64,000 bases of DNA from Qipengyuania_B sp965214525 (GTDB taxonomy: Bacteria > Pseudomonadota > Alphaproteobacteria > Sphingomonadales > Sphingomonadaceae). The position numbers and the translations under genes were made by a program. Positions 49,766 to 59,418 of the stretch are shown one piece after another (the first letter of the stretch is position 1; each line of letters begins with the position of its first letter). Where the stretch lies: the NCBI GenBank assembly GCA_965214525.1, contig OZ243959.1, positions 558,001 through 622,000 of the forward strand, read 5' to 3'. The notes below the pieces were generated by a model. That model searched no databases. It worked only from the letters and a program-made list of their open reading frames with translations, and was not told the origin of the DNA.

Positions 49766-51076
49766 ATGAATTTCGCCGATCTCGGTCTTTCTCCAGAACT
49801 GCTGCAAGCCGTAACCAAGGCGGGTTACGAAGAACCCACGCCGATTCAAGCAGAAGCAATACCGGCGGTGATGATGATGAAGGACATCATCGGAATCGCG
49901 CAGACCGGAACCGGGAAGACGGCCAGCTTCGTACTTCCGATGATCGACATCCTTGCGAGCGGCCGCCGCCGTGCGCGGATGCCGCGTTCATTGATCCTCG
50001 AGCCTACGCGCGAACTGGCCGCGCAGGTTGCCGAGAATTTTGAACGGTACGGTCAGGGCCACGATTTGAAGATGGCGCTGCTTATTGGCGGCGTACAGAT
50101 GGGCGATCAGATCAAGGCGCTGGATGATGGAGTCGATGTCCTCATCGCTACGCCGGGCCGTTTGATGGATCTGTTCGAACGCGGCAAGATCCTGCTCACC
50201 GGTTGCGAAATGCTCGTGATCGACGAGGCCGATCGCATGCTGGACATGGGGTTCATCCCCGATATCGAGTTCATATGTTCGAAGCTTCCGGCGACCCGGC
50301 AGACATTGCTGTTCTCCGCAACCATGCCCCCCCCGATTGCGAAGCTGAGCAAGACCTTCCTGAACGACCCCAAGCGCATCGAAGTCAGCCGGGCAGCCTC
50401 GACGAACGAGAACATTACCCAGTTCCAGGTCAAAGTGACCGACCGGCAGAAGCGCGAAGCGCTCCGATGGTTCTTGGGCAATGACGACGTGCAGACCGCG
50501 ATCGTGTTCGCCAATCGCAAGACGACGGTTCGCGAGCTTAACCAGAGCTTGAAGCGGCACGGTTTTGCGACCGGCGAGATACACGGGGATATCGACCAGT
50601 CGAGCCGGAACGCGGAACTCGAACGATTCAAGTCAGGCGAGATCAACATTCTGGTCGCGTCCGACGTTGCGGCACGCGGGTTGGACATCAAGGGCGTAAG
50701 TCATGTGTTCAACTACGACACTCCGTGGCACCCTGACGATTATGTCCATCGTGTCGGACGAACCGGGCGAGCCGGGGCGAAGGGCCGGGCATTCACCTTC
50801 GTCACCAAGGCCGATACCGAAGCCATCGAGAACGTCGAGAAACTGACAGGCAACACGATTCCAGCCTTCACCGCGTCGAATGTGGAACCGGCCGGGGAGC
50901 CTCCGTCCAAGCCGGCCACGCGGAGCGAACCGCGTGAAACACGCGGCCCGAAGGAGCGCAAGGCCGCTGGCGCGTCCGCACGGAACCAAAGCCCGCGTGT
51001 CGAACCGCCCGAGCCGTCCATCGCGGGCGAGTGGAACGGTCCGCGCCCGTCTTTCCTGGACGTGTCGGCGGGATGA
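49766..51076 (+). CDS. DEAD-box ATP-dependent RNA helicase
   Basis: 436 residues of the RhlE/DeaD-like group. The Q motif (FADLGLSPELLQAVTKAGYEEPTPIQ), Walker A AQTGTGKT, PTRELA, VIDEADRMLDMGF, SATMP, VASDVAARGLDI and HRVGRTGRAG are all present. A low-complexity basic/Pro tail (about 385-436) probably binds RNA. The ATG at 49766 gives the canonical N-terminus; the upstream extension lacks similarity. Possible roles are ribosome assembly or RNA turnover. Confidence 0.95.
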   Translation: MNFADLGLSPELLQAVTKAGYEEPTPIQAEAIPAVMMMKDIIGIAQTGTGKTASFVLPMIDILASGRRRARMPRSLILEPTRELAAQVAENFERYGQGHDLKMALLIGGVQMGDQIKALDDGVDVLIATPGRLMDLFERGKILLTGCEMLVIDEADRMLDMGFIPDIEFICSKLPATRQTLLFSATMPPPIAKLSKTFLNDPKRIEVSRAASTNENITQFQVKVTDRQKREALRWFLGNDDVQTAIVFANRKTTVRELNQSLKRHGFATGEIHGDIDQSSRNAELERFKSGEINILVASDVAARGLDIKGVSHVFNYDTPWHPDDYVHRVGRTGRAGAKGRAFTFVTKADTEAIENVEKLTGNTIPAFTASNVEPAGEPPSKPATRSEPRETRGPKERKAAGASARNQSPRVEPPEPSIAGEWNGPRPSFLDVSAG

Positions 51077-51133
51077 CACGTTATTGGACGGTTTTAACGC
51101 TGCCCTAACCTCGCTTTGCCATATCGCGGGGGC

Positions 51134-51976
51134 ATGCAGGTAATCGTCGACTCGATCCGGACCGGTATCTTCGGGCTAGCCGCGATGGGAGCGGTCTTTG
51201 GACTGTTGGCGATTGCCGTAAAACGCAGCGCGATCATCCGTTCGATCAAGACCGTGTGGCATGAGTTTTCGACCAATATCGGCCTTGCCCTGGTAAATAT
51301 TGTCGTCTTCACGCCGCTGTTTGTTCTGCCGACCAAGCCCTTGCACGAGGCAATCGGCGCAGCTTCCCTGATGCAAGCGGTATGGGTGCATGCCGGCCCG
51401 GTTCTGACATTGGCTTGCGCGTTTCTGCTGGTTGAATTCACCGTCTACTGGCGGCATCGGATCGAGCATCATCCGGTGCTATGGCGATTTCACGCAACCC
51501 ACCATGCCGACACTCGCTATCATTGGCTTACGGTGCTGCGAAAGCATCCGGTCAGTCTGCTGATGGCGATGCTGGGCGATGCGCTGATCCTGCTCGCGCT
51601 CGGCCTGCCGGGATGGGCGATCGGGGTTAGCGGGCTCGTCCGTGCTTTCTGGGGGTATCTCATCCATGCTGACGTGCCGTGGACCTTCGGCCCGGTTGGT
51701 CGCTGGCTCATTTCCCCCGCCGCCCACCGGCTTCACCATATCCGCGACGAGCGATTGATGGGCGCCAATTTCGGCAACACGATCACCTTGTGGGACCGGG
51801 TCTTCGGCACCTATGTCGATCCGGCGCCCTATCTAGATTGCGAAACCGGCATCGCCGAAGGGACGAGGGGCGTTCTGGGCGAGTTGCTGCGGCCCTTCGA
51901 AGCGCGCTATCGCCGGCCCGGCTTGGCAACCCCTGCAATGCCCGCGTCCGTGGCAGACATCAATCCGCCAGCTTGA
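51134..51976 (+). CDS. Sterol desaturase/fatty-acid hydroxylase family protein
   Basis: 280 residues, membrane-bound di-iron enzyme. Three histidine clusters are present: HRIEHH, HATHH, and HRLHHIRDE, plus an isolated His in LIHADVPW. About four membrane helices surround them. The substrate may be a carotenoid, hopanoid or lipid chain and cannot be told by sequence. GGGGG precedes the ATG at 51134. Its 3' end overlaps the convergent uvrD gene by 17 bases. Confidence 0.9.
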   Translation: MQVIVDSIRTGIFGLAAMGAVFGLLAIAVKRSAIIRSIKTVWHEFSTNIGLALVNIVVFTPLFVLPTKPLHEAIGAASLMQAVWVHAGPVLTLACAFLLVEFTVYWRHRIEHHPVLWRFHATHHADTRYHWLTVLRKHPVSLLMAMLGDALILLALGLPGWAIGVSGLVRAFWGYLIHADVPWTFGPVGRWLISPAAHRLHHIRDERLMGANFGNTITLWDRVFGTYVDPAPYLDCETGIAEGTRGVLGELLRPFEARYRRPGLATPAMPASVADINPPA

Positions 51977-54269
51977 CGAAGCTGTCGATGACCCGTTTCG
52001 TGCCCGTCGTATCGAACTCGATCTCCAGCTTGTTGCCTTCCTGCCCCATCACCTCGCCATAGCCGAATTTATCGTGAAAGACGCGGGCGCCGATGGCGAC
52101 ATCGCTACGCGGTTTGGCAGCGAAGCTGGCGGCGCTCCGCTTGTTCTCCGCGATCCGAACCGGTTTGGTCTCGTAGCCCGTAGCCAGAGCCCGCTGCCAG
52201 CCGGGGCCGCGTTGCGACGCACGTTCCGGCCGGTCTCGCGCCACATGGGCAAAGGGATCGTCCTGCTCGCTCCAATTGGCGCGCCATAGCGAGGCACCGC
52301 CGGTCATCGTCGTTTCAATTTCGATGTGCTCGTCCGGCAATTCCTCGATGAACCGACTTGGGATGGAACTCGTCCATTGGCCATAAATGCGGCGATTGGC
52401 CGCATGCAGGATCATGCAGCGTTGCTTGGCGCGTGTGATCGCGACATAGGCCAACCGCCGTTCCTCTTCCAGGGAGGCGAGTCCCCCCTCATCCAGAGCG
52501 CGCTGCGAGGGGAAGACACCATCCTCCCATCCAGGAAGGAAGATGTAGTCGAATTCCAGCCCCTTGGCCGCGTGCATCGTCATGATGGTGATCTTCTCAC
52601 CCTCGTCGCGCGCATCATTGTCCATGACGAGGCTGACATGCTCGAGAAAGTCGCCCAGAGTGTCGTATTCCTCCATCGCGCGCGCAAGTTCAGTCAGGTT
52701 TTCGAGCCGCCCGGCGCTTTCGGCTGTCCGGTCCTTTTGCAGCATGTCTTCATAACCGCTTTCGCTCACAACCATGCGTAGCAGCTCGGCGGGGGCCATG
52801 CCTTCCGCATCCTGTCGCCATTTCACGAATTGCGTCAGCAGACCGCCCAGCGTGTTCGCAGCGCGTTTGGGCAGATCGTCGCTATCGGCCAGTTGCAGTG
52901 CGGCTGCGGATAACGGCATGCCAGTGCGACGGGAATGGCGCCGCATCGCCTCCAGCGTCTTGGCCCCAAGCCCTCGCTTTGGCTGATTGTAGATCCGCTC
53001 GAACGCCAGATCGTCCGCCGGCTGTGCGATGACCCGTAGATAAGCAAGCGCATCACGGATCTCGGCCCGTTCGTAGAAGCGAAAGCCGCCGATGATCCGG
53101 TAGTTAAGCCCGATCTGGATGAAGCGATCCTCGAACTCGCGGGTCTGGTATTGCGCGCGCACCAGGATCGCCATCTGGTCGAGGGAAGCGCCGTCACGCT
53201 CGAGCTGCTCAATCTCCTCGCCGACCCGGCGCGCTTCCTCCGGCGCATCCCAGATGCCAATGACGCGCACCTTGTCGCCCTTTGGCAGTTCGGTCCACAA
53301 CGTCTTGCCCAAACGCTGGCTGTTCGCGTCGATCAAGCCCGATGCTGCTGCCAGTATCTGGGGGGTAGAGCGGTAGTTCTGCTCGAGCTTGATTACGGCC
53401 GCGCCAGGAAAATCCTTCTCGAACCGCAGGATATTCGCCACTTCCGCGCCGCGCCAGGAATAGATCGACTGGTCATCGTCCCCAACTACGCAGATATTCT
53501 TGCGATCCTGAGCCAGCAACCGCAGCCAGAGATACTGCACCTGGTTCGTGTCCTGATATTCGTCGACCAGGATGTATTTGAACCGGCGATGATATTGCTC
53601 GAGTACCTGACGCTCGCTGCGCAGGATATTTACCACGTGGAGCAACAGGTCGCCAAAATCACACGCATTGAGCGACTGCAACCGCCCCTGATAAAGGCGA
53701 TAGAACTGCTCGCCCCGTCCGTTGGCATAGGATTCGTTCTCCACCGCGTCCAAATCGGCGGGATTGAGCCCACGGTTCTTCCACCGGTCGATCAATCCGG
53801 CAAGCTGACGGGCGGGCCAACGCTTCTCGTCCAGATCGTTGTCGATGATGAGCTGCTTTAGCACGCGCAACTGGTCGTCGGTGTCGATGATGGTGAAGTT
53901 GCCTTGCAAACCGACCAGTTCGGCATGGCGGCGCAGCATCTTGGCGCAGATGGAGTGGAAGGTGCCGAGCCATGGCATCCCCTCGACCGCCTGGCCCATG
54001 TGACGAGCGACCCGCTCACGCATTTCCCGGGCTGCGCGATTGGTGAAGGTAACGCAAAGGATTTCGCTCGGCCAGGCGCGGCGGGTGGCGATAAGATGCG
54101 CAAGCCGGGACGTCAGCGCCGCCGTTTTCCCGGTACCGGCACCCGCCAGCATCAGCACGGGCCCTTCGGTCGTCAGCACCGCTTCGCGCTGTGGCGGGTT
54201 CAGCGATGCCGCATAGGCAGGCGATGCATCGAGCGATGCCGCCTCGGTCGAAGGGAGCGGTTCAGACAT
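51960..54269 (-). CDS. uvrD: UvrD/PcrA-type DNA helicase
   Basis: A 3'-5' superfamily 1A helicase for excision and mismatch repair, 769 residues from the ATG at 54269. Motifs: LNPPQREAV (Q), AGAGTGKTAALTSRLAHLI (Walker A), VTFTNRAAREM, ILVDEYQDTNQVQY (Walker B), VVGDDDQSIYSWRGA, LEQNYRSTPQIL, ITIMTMHAAKGLEFD and YVAITRAKQRC. The C-terminus (FHDKFGYGEVMGQEGNKLEIEFD) is the Tudor-like RNA polymerase-binding domain. An exact SOS box lies just upstream. Confidence 0.96.
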   Translation of the reverse strand: MSEPLPSTEAASLDASPAYAASLNPPQREAVLTTEGPVLMLAGAGTGKTAALTSRLAHLIATRRAWPSEILCVTFTNRAAREMRERVARHMGQAVEGMPWLGTFHSICAKMLRRHAELVGLQGNFTIIDTDDQLRVLKQLIIDNDLDEKRWPARQLAGLIDRWKNRGLNPADLDAVENESYANGRGEQFYRLYQGRLQSLNACDFGDLLLHVVNILRSERQVLEQYHRRFKYILVDEYQDTNQVQYLWLRLLAQDRKNICVVGDDDQSIYSWRGAEVANILRFEKDFPGAAVIKLEQNYRSTPQILAAASGLIDANSQRLGKTLWTELPKGDKVRVIGIWDAPEEARRVGEEIEQLERDGASLDQMAILVRAQYQTREFEDRFIQIGLNYRIIGGFRFYERAEIRDALAYLRVIAQPADDLAFERIYNQPKRGLGAKTLEAMRRHSRRTGMPLSAAALQLADSDDLPKRAANTLGGLLTQFVKWRQDAEGMAPAELLRMVVSESGYEDMLQKDRTAESAGRLENLTELARAMEEYDTLGDFLEHVSLVMDNDARDEGEKITIMTMHAAKGLEFDYIFLPGWEDGVFPSQRALDEGGLASLEEERRLAYVAITRAKQRCMILHAANRRIYGQWTSSIPSRFIEELPDEHIEIETTMTGGASLWRANWSEQDDPFAHVARDRPERASQRGPGWQRALATGYETKPVRIAENKRSAASFAAKPRSDVAIGARVFHDKFGYGEVMGQEGNKLEIEFDTTGTKRVIDSFVKLAD

Positions 54270-54278
54270 GGGCAAGGC

Positions 54279-54293
54279 GAACAGTTAGAGAAC
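54279..54293. promoter_or_regulatory. LexA (SOS) box of uvrD
   Basis: GAAC (54279-54282), AGTTAGA, GAAC (54290-54293); on the uvrD strand this is an exact GTTC-N7-GTTC. It lies only 10 bases before the ATG, so LexA would cover the transcription or translation start, or the start codon could be slightly further downstream. Confidence 0.78.
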
Positions 54294-54330
54294 GGTTGGC
54301 GGCGGTGCAAGGGCACTTAGCCGCATTGGC

Positions 54331-54355
54331 GGAACCCAACAAAGGTGAAACCGTA
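54331..54355 (+). promoter_or_regulatory. Near-consensus EcfG promoter of the 54390 gene
   Basis: GGAAC (54331-54335), 16 bases, CGTA (54352-54355): one mismatch from GGAAC-N16/17-CGTT, 35 bases before the ATG of the secreted-protein gene. Confidence 0.4.
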
Positions 54356-54389
54356 ATTGGTTCGAATGAAACTATCGAGGAGAACTCGC

Positions 54390-55064
54390 ATGAGAAACTA
54401 TATTTACGCTGGCGCTGCCAGTCTGGCCCTCGCCGCAGTGCCGTTGATGGCGAATGCGCAGGACATGGACATGAACGATCGCACGACGATGCAATCGGAC
54501 ATGGAGATGTATTCGATGAACGCGCAACAGAAAGCCATGTACGATGGCTTCACGGCGGAAAATCGAACGACATACGATAGCATGGGTTCGGCCATGCAGG
54601 AATATTACTGGACTTTGGATAACACTCAGCGCGATGCTTGGTGGGTGCTGACGAATGACCAGCGTAATCAATTGTTCGGTCTTGCGCCGACGCAGCGCGC
54701 TGCCGCCTGGGAGTCGATCTCGCGGCAGATGAGCGCGATGAATGGAACCAGTCCAGCTGCTTCGGGTATGGCCGGCAACAACGCTGCAATGTCGACCGGA
54801 AATTCCGCCATGGGTAACAATGCTATGGGGAACACGGCCACGACATCCAACATGGGTGCAAGTTCGATGACGTCGGGCAACATCCGTTTCGTAAGCACCG
54901 CGCGTGTACAGCCGACCCCGGCCGATGCCGGGCCGCCAACCGGTGACCTGCCGCTTTGCACTCCCAAGGCCGAAGACAATTGCATCAACCCGTACGAAGC
55001 TACGGGCAAGGGACCAAAGCCGCTCGATTATTGGCCGGGTAAGCCCGCCAGCGAAATGAACTGA
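54390..55064 (+). CDS. Secreted Met/Asn/Ser-rich protein of unknown function
   Basis: 224 residues. Signal peptide MRNYIYAGAASLALAAVPLMANAQ after the ATG at 54390, which has GAGGAGA upstream. The mature part is helical and methionine-rich (MDMNDRTTMQSDMEMYSMNAQQ) with YYWTLDNTQRDAWWVLTNDQRNQLFGL. A low-complexity Asn/Met/Ser region (about 120-170) and a Pro-rich end with two cysteines (PLCTPKAEDNCINPYEA) follow. Probably periplasmic; possible stress control by the EcfG-like promoter. Confidence 0.8.
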   Translation: MRNYIYAGAASLALAAVPLMANAQDMDMNDRTTMQSDMEMYSMNAQQKAMYDGFTAENRTTYDSMGSAMQEYYWTLDNTQRDAWWVLTNDQRNQLFGLAPTQRAAAWESISRQMSAMNGTSPAASGMAGNNAAMSTGNSAMGNNAMGNTATTSNMGASSMTSGNIRFVSTARVQPTPADAGPPTGDLPLCTPKAEDNCINPYEATGKGPKPLDYWPGKPASEMN

Positions 55065-55090
55065 CTGGCCTTCGTCCAACGACGTTGATT

Positions 55091-55669
55091 TTATGGAGGC
55101 GAGACCGTCATGGTCTCGCCTTCGGTGCGTCTAACCTGCAAGAGCGACACCTTTGCCTTGCCGACCTTGCGCTCCGCCAGCAAGGCAAGAGTATCCACCG
55201 CGACGTCCTCCAGGCGGCTGGTTTCAACGGCGATCCAGGTGCCAGCTCCTATCCACCCTAGCCGAAGCAATCGATCCAAGGCGACATTGGCGGCGCTTGT
55301 TCCGTAAGGTGGATCAAGTAGGATCAGGTCAAGCGGTGATGTGGCTGGTTGCAATTCCATGACGGAAGCTGGATGAACAGTGCTGACCGGTTCTGCGTTG
55401 AAGGCGGCAATGTTCTTGCGGATCGTCGCGACAGGAACCTTGTCGCGCTCCACGAACAGGCAATGGCCGGCCCCGCGCGACAAGGCTTCCAACCCCAACG
55501 CGCCGGAGCCTGCAAACAGGTCGGCAACTCTGAGCGTCTCAAACGAACCCAGCCTGCTGGCCAGCATATTGAACAGCGTTTCACGTGTCCTGTCGGCAGT
55601 GGGGCGGGTGTCGTTGCCCTTGGGCGCAGATATGGTCCTGCCGCGCCATGACCCAGCGATGATCCGCAC
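55091..55669 (-). CDS. rsmD: 16S rRNA (guanine966-N2)-methyltransferase
   Basis: 192 residues. It starts MRIIAGSWRGRTISAPKGNDTRPTADRTRETLFNML, then LRVADLFAGSGALGLEALSRGA (SAM motif I), and LDLILLDPPYGTSA, the catalytic DPPY motif. The start lies 3 bases after the stop of the pseudouridine synthase gene, forming an rRNA-modification pair. Confidence 0.95.
   Translation of the reverse strand: MRIIAGSWRGRTISAPKGNDTRPTADRTRETLFNMLASRLGSFETLRVADLFAGSGALGLEALSRGAGHCLFVERDKVPVATIRKNIAAFNAEPVSTVHPASVMELQPATSPLDLILLDPPYGTSAANVALDRLLRLGWIGAGTWIAVETSRLEDVAVDTLALLAERKVGKAKVSLLQVRRTEGETMTVSPP
55098..55120. terminator. Hairpin between convergent genes, inside the rsmD 3' end
   Basis: GGCGAGACC (55098-55106) and GGTCTCGCC (55112-55120) form a perfect 9-bp stem with a GTCAT loop. 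It lies in the last codons of rsmD and 34 bases after the 54390-55064 gene stop. There is no strong T-run on either strand, so termination is uncertain. Confidence 0.45.
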
Positions 55670-55672
55670 CCC

Positions 55673-56428
55673 TCAGCCCCGCTGCATCTGCGATCGGAAG
55701 CGTGCCAACTGCTCCTTGCGTATCTCTACCGCCTGACCCTTGCCGAGATCTTCCAGCTCGAACGGTCCATAAGCAGTCCGGATCAGACGGGAAACCTGCA
55801 GGCCAAGATGCTCCAGCACGCGGCGCACTTCGCGGTTCTTCCCTTCGGTCAACGTAAGGACGATCCATTGATTGCGTCCGGTCCGCCGTTCCATGTCGGC
55901 ATCGATCGAACCGTAGCTGATCCCGTCGATGGCCACGCCTTCGATCAGGTCTTCCAGTTGCGCCTGGCTGACCTCGCCAAACGTCCGCGCGCGGTAGGTT
56001 CGCGGGATCGCGTTCCGCGGCAGTTCCATTGCCCGCTTCAGCCCCCCGTCATTGGTCATCAGCAGCAATCCCTCGGTGTTGAGATCGAGCCGCCCGACCG
56101 GCATCAATCGCGGCGTGCCCCTAGGGACCGCATTGCGAAGCGCGTCGTAGATCGTCGCCCTGCCGGAAAAGTCCCGTTCCGCCGTCAACAGCCCGGTGGG
56201 CTTGTGGAAGCGGAACAGCCTGGTCGGATCGGCTTTTGCCACGGGCTTGCCATCGACGGTGACCCCGCGCAGCGAAGCGAGTTTGATGGCGGGGGTATCG
56301 AGCCTGGCACCGTTAAGGGCCACGCGGCCATCGGCGATCATCCGTTCCACTTCCCGACGACTGGCCACCCCTGCGCGGGCAAGCAGCTTGGCGATCCGAT
56401 CGCCCTCGGCGGGAAGGGTGCTGGACAT
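55673..56428 (-). CDS. rRNA pseudouridine synthase (RsuA/RluB family)
   Basis: 251 residues. The N-terminal S4 domain (RIAKLLARAGVASRREVERMIADGRVALNG) is followed by the catalytic domain with RLFRFHKPTGLL, MPVGRLDLNTEGLLLMTNDG (catalytic Asp) and LTEGKNREVRRVLEHLGLQVSRLIRTAYGPFEL. RluB (23S U2605) is more likely than RsuA by the RxxYGPF end, but this is not certain. Confidence 0.92.
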   Translation of the reverse strand: MSSTLPAEGDRIAKLLARAGVASRREVERMIADGRVALNGARLDTPAIKLASLRGVTVDGKPVAKADPTRLFRFHKPTGLLTAERDFSGRATIYDALRNAVPRGTPRLMPVGRLDLNTEGLLLMTNDGGLKRAMELPRNAIPRTYRARTFGEVSQAQLEDLIEGVAIDGISYGSIDADMERRTGRNQWIVLTLTEGKNREVRRVLEHLGLQVSRLIRTAYGPFELEDLGKGQAVEIRKEQLARFRSQMQRG

Positions 56429-56446
56429 GGGTGGCGCGCTATGCGT

Positions 56447-57604
56447 TCAGCTTGTAGACCGCAAGTGCTCCTCGATCGTGCGATGGTATTCGTAGATACC
56501 CGTTTCGAGCGAGCCGAGCGTAAGCTGCTCGATAGTGCCGCTGGCAAGACCCTGCTGCCCCAGTTCGGCAGCCCGGAAATCCTCCGCGGCGAACACTCCG
56601 CCGTCCAGTAACTGCCAGCTGCGTTCCCAATGATCACGGGCCTTGTCGGTCTGCGGTTCCTCGGGGATCAGCATGAAATCCTCGACCAGCGTTCGGTCTT
56701 CGGATTGCGGCCAAAGGCACATCACGTTGAAATAATCCGGGCTGGGCACGATGATGGTGGCGGGAAACAGCTGGTAGGCAAAGGTGATCTTGCGGCGCAT
56801 CGCGGCGACGTCGTCGAAATCGATCGCAGCAACGTCGTCCACGCGCCCGACGGCAGAGCGGCGGTGCGGTCCGATCGTGTCGCCCGCTGTCACCCCGTCC
56901 TTGAAGAACGGACCGATCGTATCCGCGTGCAGACGGGTGACGTGATAGCTTTCGAGGAACGCATCCATGATGAGCTTCCAATTGCTTGATACGTTATGCG
57001 TGCGTCGCCGGTAGAGGAAATGGTCCGCCATGCCGAGCGCCTGCAGATCCTCGCCCACCGCCCGCGCATCGGCGAACTGGGCGCTATCCGTCGGCGAGAA
57101 CCAGATCAAACCGCCGGTTTCGCATACCGGCATCTCGATCAAGCCGAAGTCATCCTTGTCCAGCCCCGGAAAGGCGTCGGGCCGGGGCAGGGCCATCAAG
57201 CTGCCATCCAGGCGGTAGGTCCAAGCATGATAGGGGCACACAAGGCGTTTGACGCATTCCGCGGTCTGCCCCTCGACCAAACGGGTGCCCCGATGGCGGC
57301 AGACATTGGCGAAGACGCGCGCGGTCCCGTTCGAGTCGCGGGTAAGCAGGAGTGGCCGACCGCTCAGGTCGTGCGGCACCGCCATGCCGGGATCGGGCAA
57401 AAGGGCGGATGGCGCGATGACTTGCGGCAAACGGCCGAACAACGCGTCCTTCTCCTGCGCCCAACGACCCGCGTCGGTGTAGACAGCGGCAGGAACCTGC
57501 GTGACGGCCGCGTTCGGCCGCTTCGCCCCATCGGCGATCATTCGTGCCAGCTTTGCCTGACCTTCGGTCGGCTTCCGGGTCGGCAAAGTATCGATATTGT
57601 TCAT
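56447..57604 (-). CDS. Rieske aromatic ring-hydroxylating oxygenase, alpha subunit-like
   Basis: 385 residues from the ATG at 57604 (the frame continues upstream without similarity). The Rieske cluster is CRHRG (about residue 96) and CPYHAWTYRLDG. The mononuclear iron site is ESYHVTRLHADT with a downstream Asp. It would hydroxylate an aromatic, choline-like or other small substrate with a separate reductase; none is nearby. Divergent from the MFS gene. Confidence 0.9.
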   Translation of the reverse strand: MNNIDTLPTRKPTEGQAKLARMIADGAKRPNAAVTQVPAAVYTDAGRWAQEKDALFGRLPQVIAPSALLPDPGMAVPHDLSGRPLLLTRDSNGTARVFANVCRHRGTRLVEGQTAECVKRLVCPYHAWTYRLDGSLMALPRPDAFPGLDKDDFGLIEMPVCETGGLIWFSPTDSAQFADARAVGEDLQALGMADHFLYRRRTHNVSSNWKLIMDAFLESYHVTRLHADTIGPFFKDGVTAGDTIGPHRRSAVGRVDDVAAIDFDDVAAMRRKITFAYQLFPATIIVPSPDYFNVMCLWPQSEDRTLVEDFMLIPEEPQTDKARDHWERSWQLLDGGVFAAEDFRAAELGQQGLASGTIEQLTLGSLETGIYEYHRTIEEHLRSTS

Positions 57605-57676
57605 ATCAGCTTTCCTACTCGCTTGTCGCAGGTCTAAGTGTCGCAGAAATCGGATCGGGAATGAAGGAATAACGAC

Positions 57677-59410
57677 ATGGGGAGCGGTGAGGTCAACAAC
57701 CGGAAGCCGGGCTGGCGCGAGGTCGTAAGGGCGATGCGGCACCGTAAAACCGGCTTCATGGCGCTGTTCGGATTTGCCAGCGGACTGCCCTTCGCCCTGT
57801 TCCTCGGCACTTTATACGCATGGCTGACCGAGGCGGAAGTAGACCTTGAAACGATGGGCGTCTTCTCGCTGATCGGCCTGGCCTATGCGTTCCAGTTCTT
57901 GTGGTCGCCGCTGGTCGACAAGGTGAACATTCCCGGTTTTCGCCGGTTCGGCAAACGCAAGCAATGGATGGTGCCGATGCAATTGCTGCTCGGCGCTATT
58001 CTGATCACGCTGAGCTTTCTGGAGCCGCGCACGCAACTCGGTTGGTTCAGTCTGTTCGCCGGCATCGGGGCATTTGCCAGCGCGACCCAGGATATCGCCA
58101 TAAACGCCTGGCGGATCGACGTCGCGGACGAGGATGCGACCCTGGACATACTTTCAACCGTCTATCAGATGGGCTTCCGGCTTTCCTCGCTTGTCGGAGG
58201 GGCGCTGGCGCTGATCATCGCGGACGACATCGGCTGGCCGGTGACTTATGCCCTGCTTGGCGTGATCTTGCTGACGATCGGTTTCGCCGGCCTGTTTGCG
58301 CCGGATGTCGATGCTGAAAGCAGCCGCGCCACCGCCGCATCCGACGACGAACTCCTTCTGGGACTTCGCAAGGCCGGAGAACTCACGCCTGCCATTCGCG
58401 CGCGCGCGCTCGCCGCGGTTGGCCTATTGTGGGGCGCGGCCATTGCCGTGGTGCTGACCTTCATGGTGCTTTCAATGACGCGCGCACCGGAAGAACGCCC
58501 GAATCCTACTGATTTCACGCTCTATTGGGGCCCGTGGATCATTGTCGCTACCGTGGTCCTGCCTGCGCTGATAGCGGGCTGGCTAACTTCGAAAAAGAAG
58601 CGCGGCGAGCATGTTCTGCACGAGGATGCGGCACCGGTGCATGAAGGAGGCGGTTTCGCGCTCGACCATCTCTATCGCGCGCTGGTCCTGCCGCTGGTCG
58701 AATTCGTCGGACGAATGGGCTGGTCGCTGGTGCTGATTTTAGCTCTGGTGCTCACTTATCGGATTTGCGATGCGATCTGGGGCACCTTCGCCTATCCGTT
58801 CTATCTCGGCGAACTCGAATACACGAATGACGAGGTGGCCTTCGCATCCAAGTTCTTCGGCGTAGGTGCAATCATCGCCGGGCTGGCGCTGGGCGGCTAT
58901 ATGCTGACGGTGCTGGGGCGAATGGCGACGCTGACCATCGGCGCGTTTTTGGCTGCCGCCACCAATCTCCTGTACGCCGATCTTGCGGCCGGCGGGCTTT
59001 ACATGCAGGCGGCGAGCGACGCGACGGGATTTTCCGCGATGATTGCCTTCATGGCGCCGTTCGGGTCGGATGCTTTGCCGCGCCTGACCTTCACGATCAT
59101 GTTCGAGAACCTCGCCATCGGCATAGCGGGAGCTGCCTATGTGGCTTGGCTGTCCAGCATCGTTGCCAAGGGTTACAGCGCGGTGCAGTACGCGCTGCTG
59201 TCGTCGCTCACCCTGCTGGTCGGGACGCTGGGTCGAGGGGCGCTGGGGGAAATGATCGAGGAGCAGGGTTATTACGAGGTCTTCATTCTCACCACGCTGA
59301 TCGGGGGCATCGCGGTCGTTCTGTGTCTGGCCGAATGGTATCGTCAATCGCGGGTGGGAGCGCGTAGCGGCGTGGTTACACCCGATACCGGAATGGCGGC
59401 CCCGGGTTAG
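57677..59410 (+). CDS. MFS transporter, AmpG-like
   Basis: 577 residues with about 12-14 membrane helices. MALFGFASGLPFALFLGTLYAWLTEAEVDLETMGVFSLIGLAYAFQFLWSPLVDKV is the AmpG/SLC33-type N-terminus, and GAFASATQDIAINAWRID is the family motif. AmpG imports anhydromuropeptides for cell-wall recycling, so that is a reasonable role. A central insertion with a cytosolic charged segment (KKKRGEHVLHEDAAPVHEGGG) is notable. It converges on folC with an 8-base gap. Confidence 0.9.
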   Translation: MGSGEVNNRKPGWREVVRAMRHRKTGFMALFGFASGLPFALFLGTLYAWLTEAEVDLETMGVFSLIGLAYAFQFLWSPLVDKVNIPGFRRFGKRKQWMVPMQLLLGAILITLSFLEPRTQLGWFSLFAGIGAFASATQDIAINAWRIDVADEDATLDILSTVYQMGFRLSSLVGGALALIIADDIGWPVTYALLGVILLTIGFAGLFAPDVDAESSRATAASDDELLLGLRKAGELTPAIRARALAAVGLLWGAAIAVVLTFMVLSMTRAPEERPNPTDFTLYWGPWIIVATVVLPALIAGWLTSKKKRGEHVLHEDAAPVHEGGGFALDHLYRALVLPLVEFVGRMGWSLVLILALVLTYRICDAIWGTFAYPFYLGELEYTNDEVAFASKFFGVGAIIAGLALGGYMLTVLGRMATLTIGAFLAAATNLLYADLAAGGLYMQAASDATGFSAMIAFMAPFGSDALPRLTFTIMFENLAIGIAGAAYVAWLSSIVAKGYSAVQYALLSSLTLLVGTLGRGALGEMIEEQGYYEVFILTTLIGGIAVVLCLAEWYRQSRVGARSGVVTPDTGMAAPG

Positions 59411-59418
59411 CCATATCT

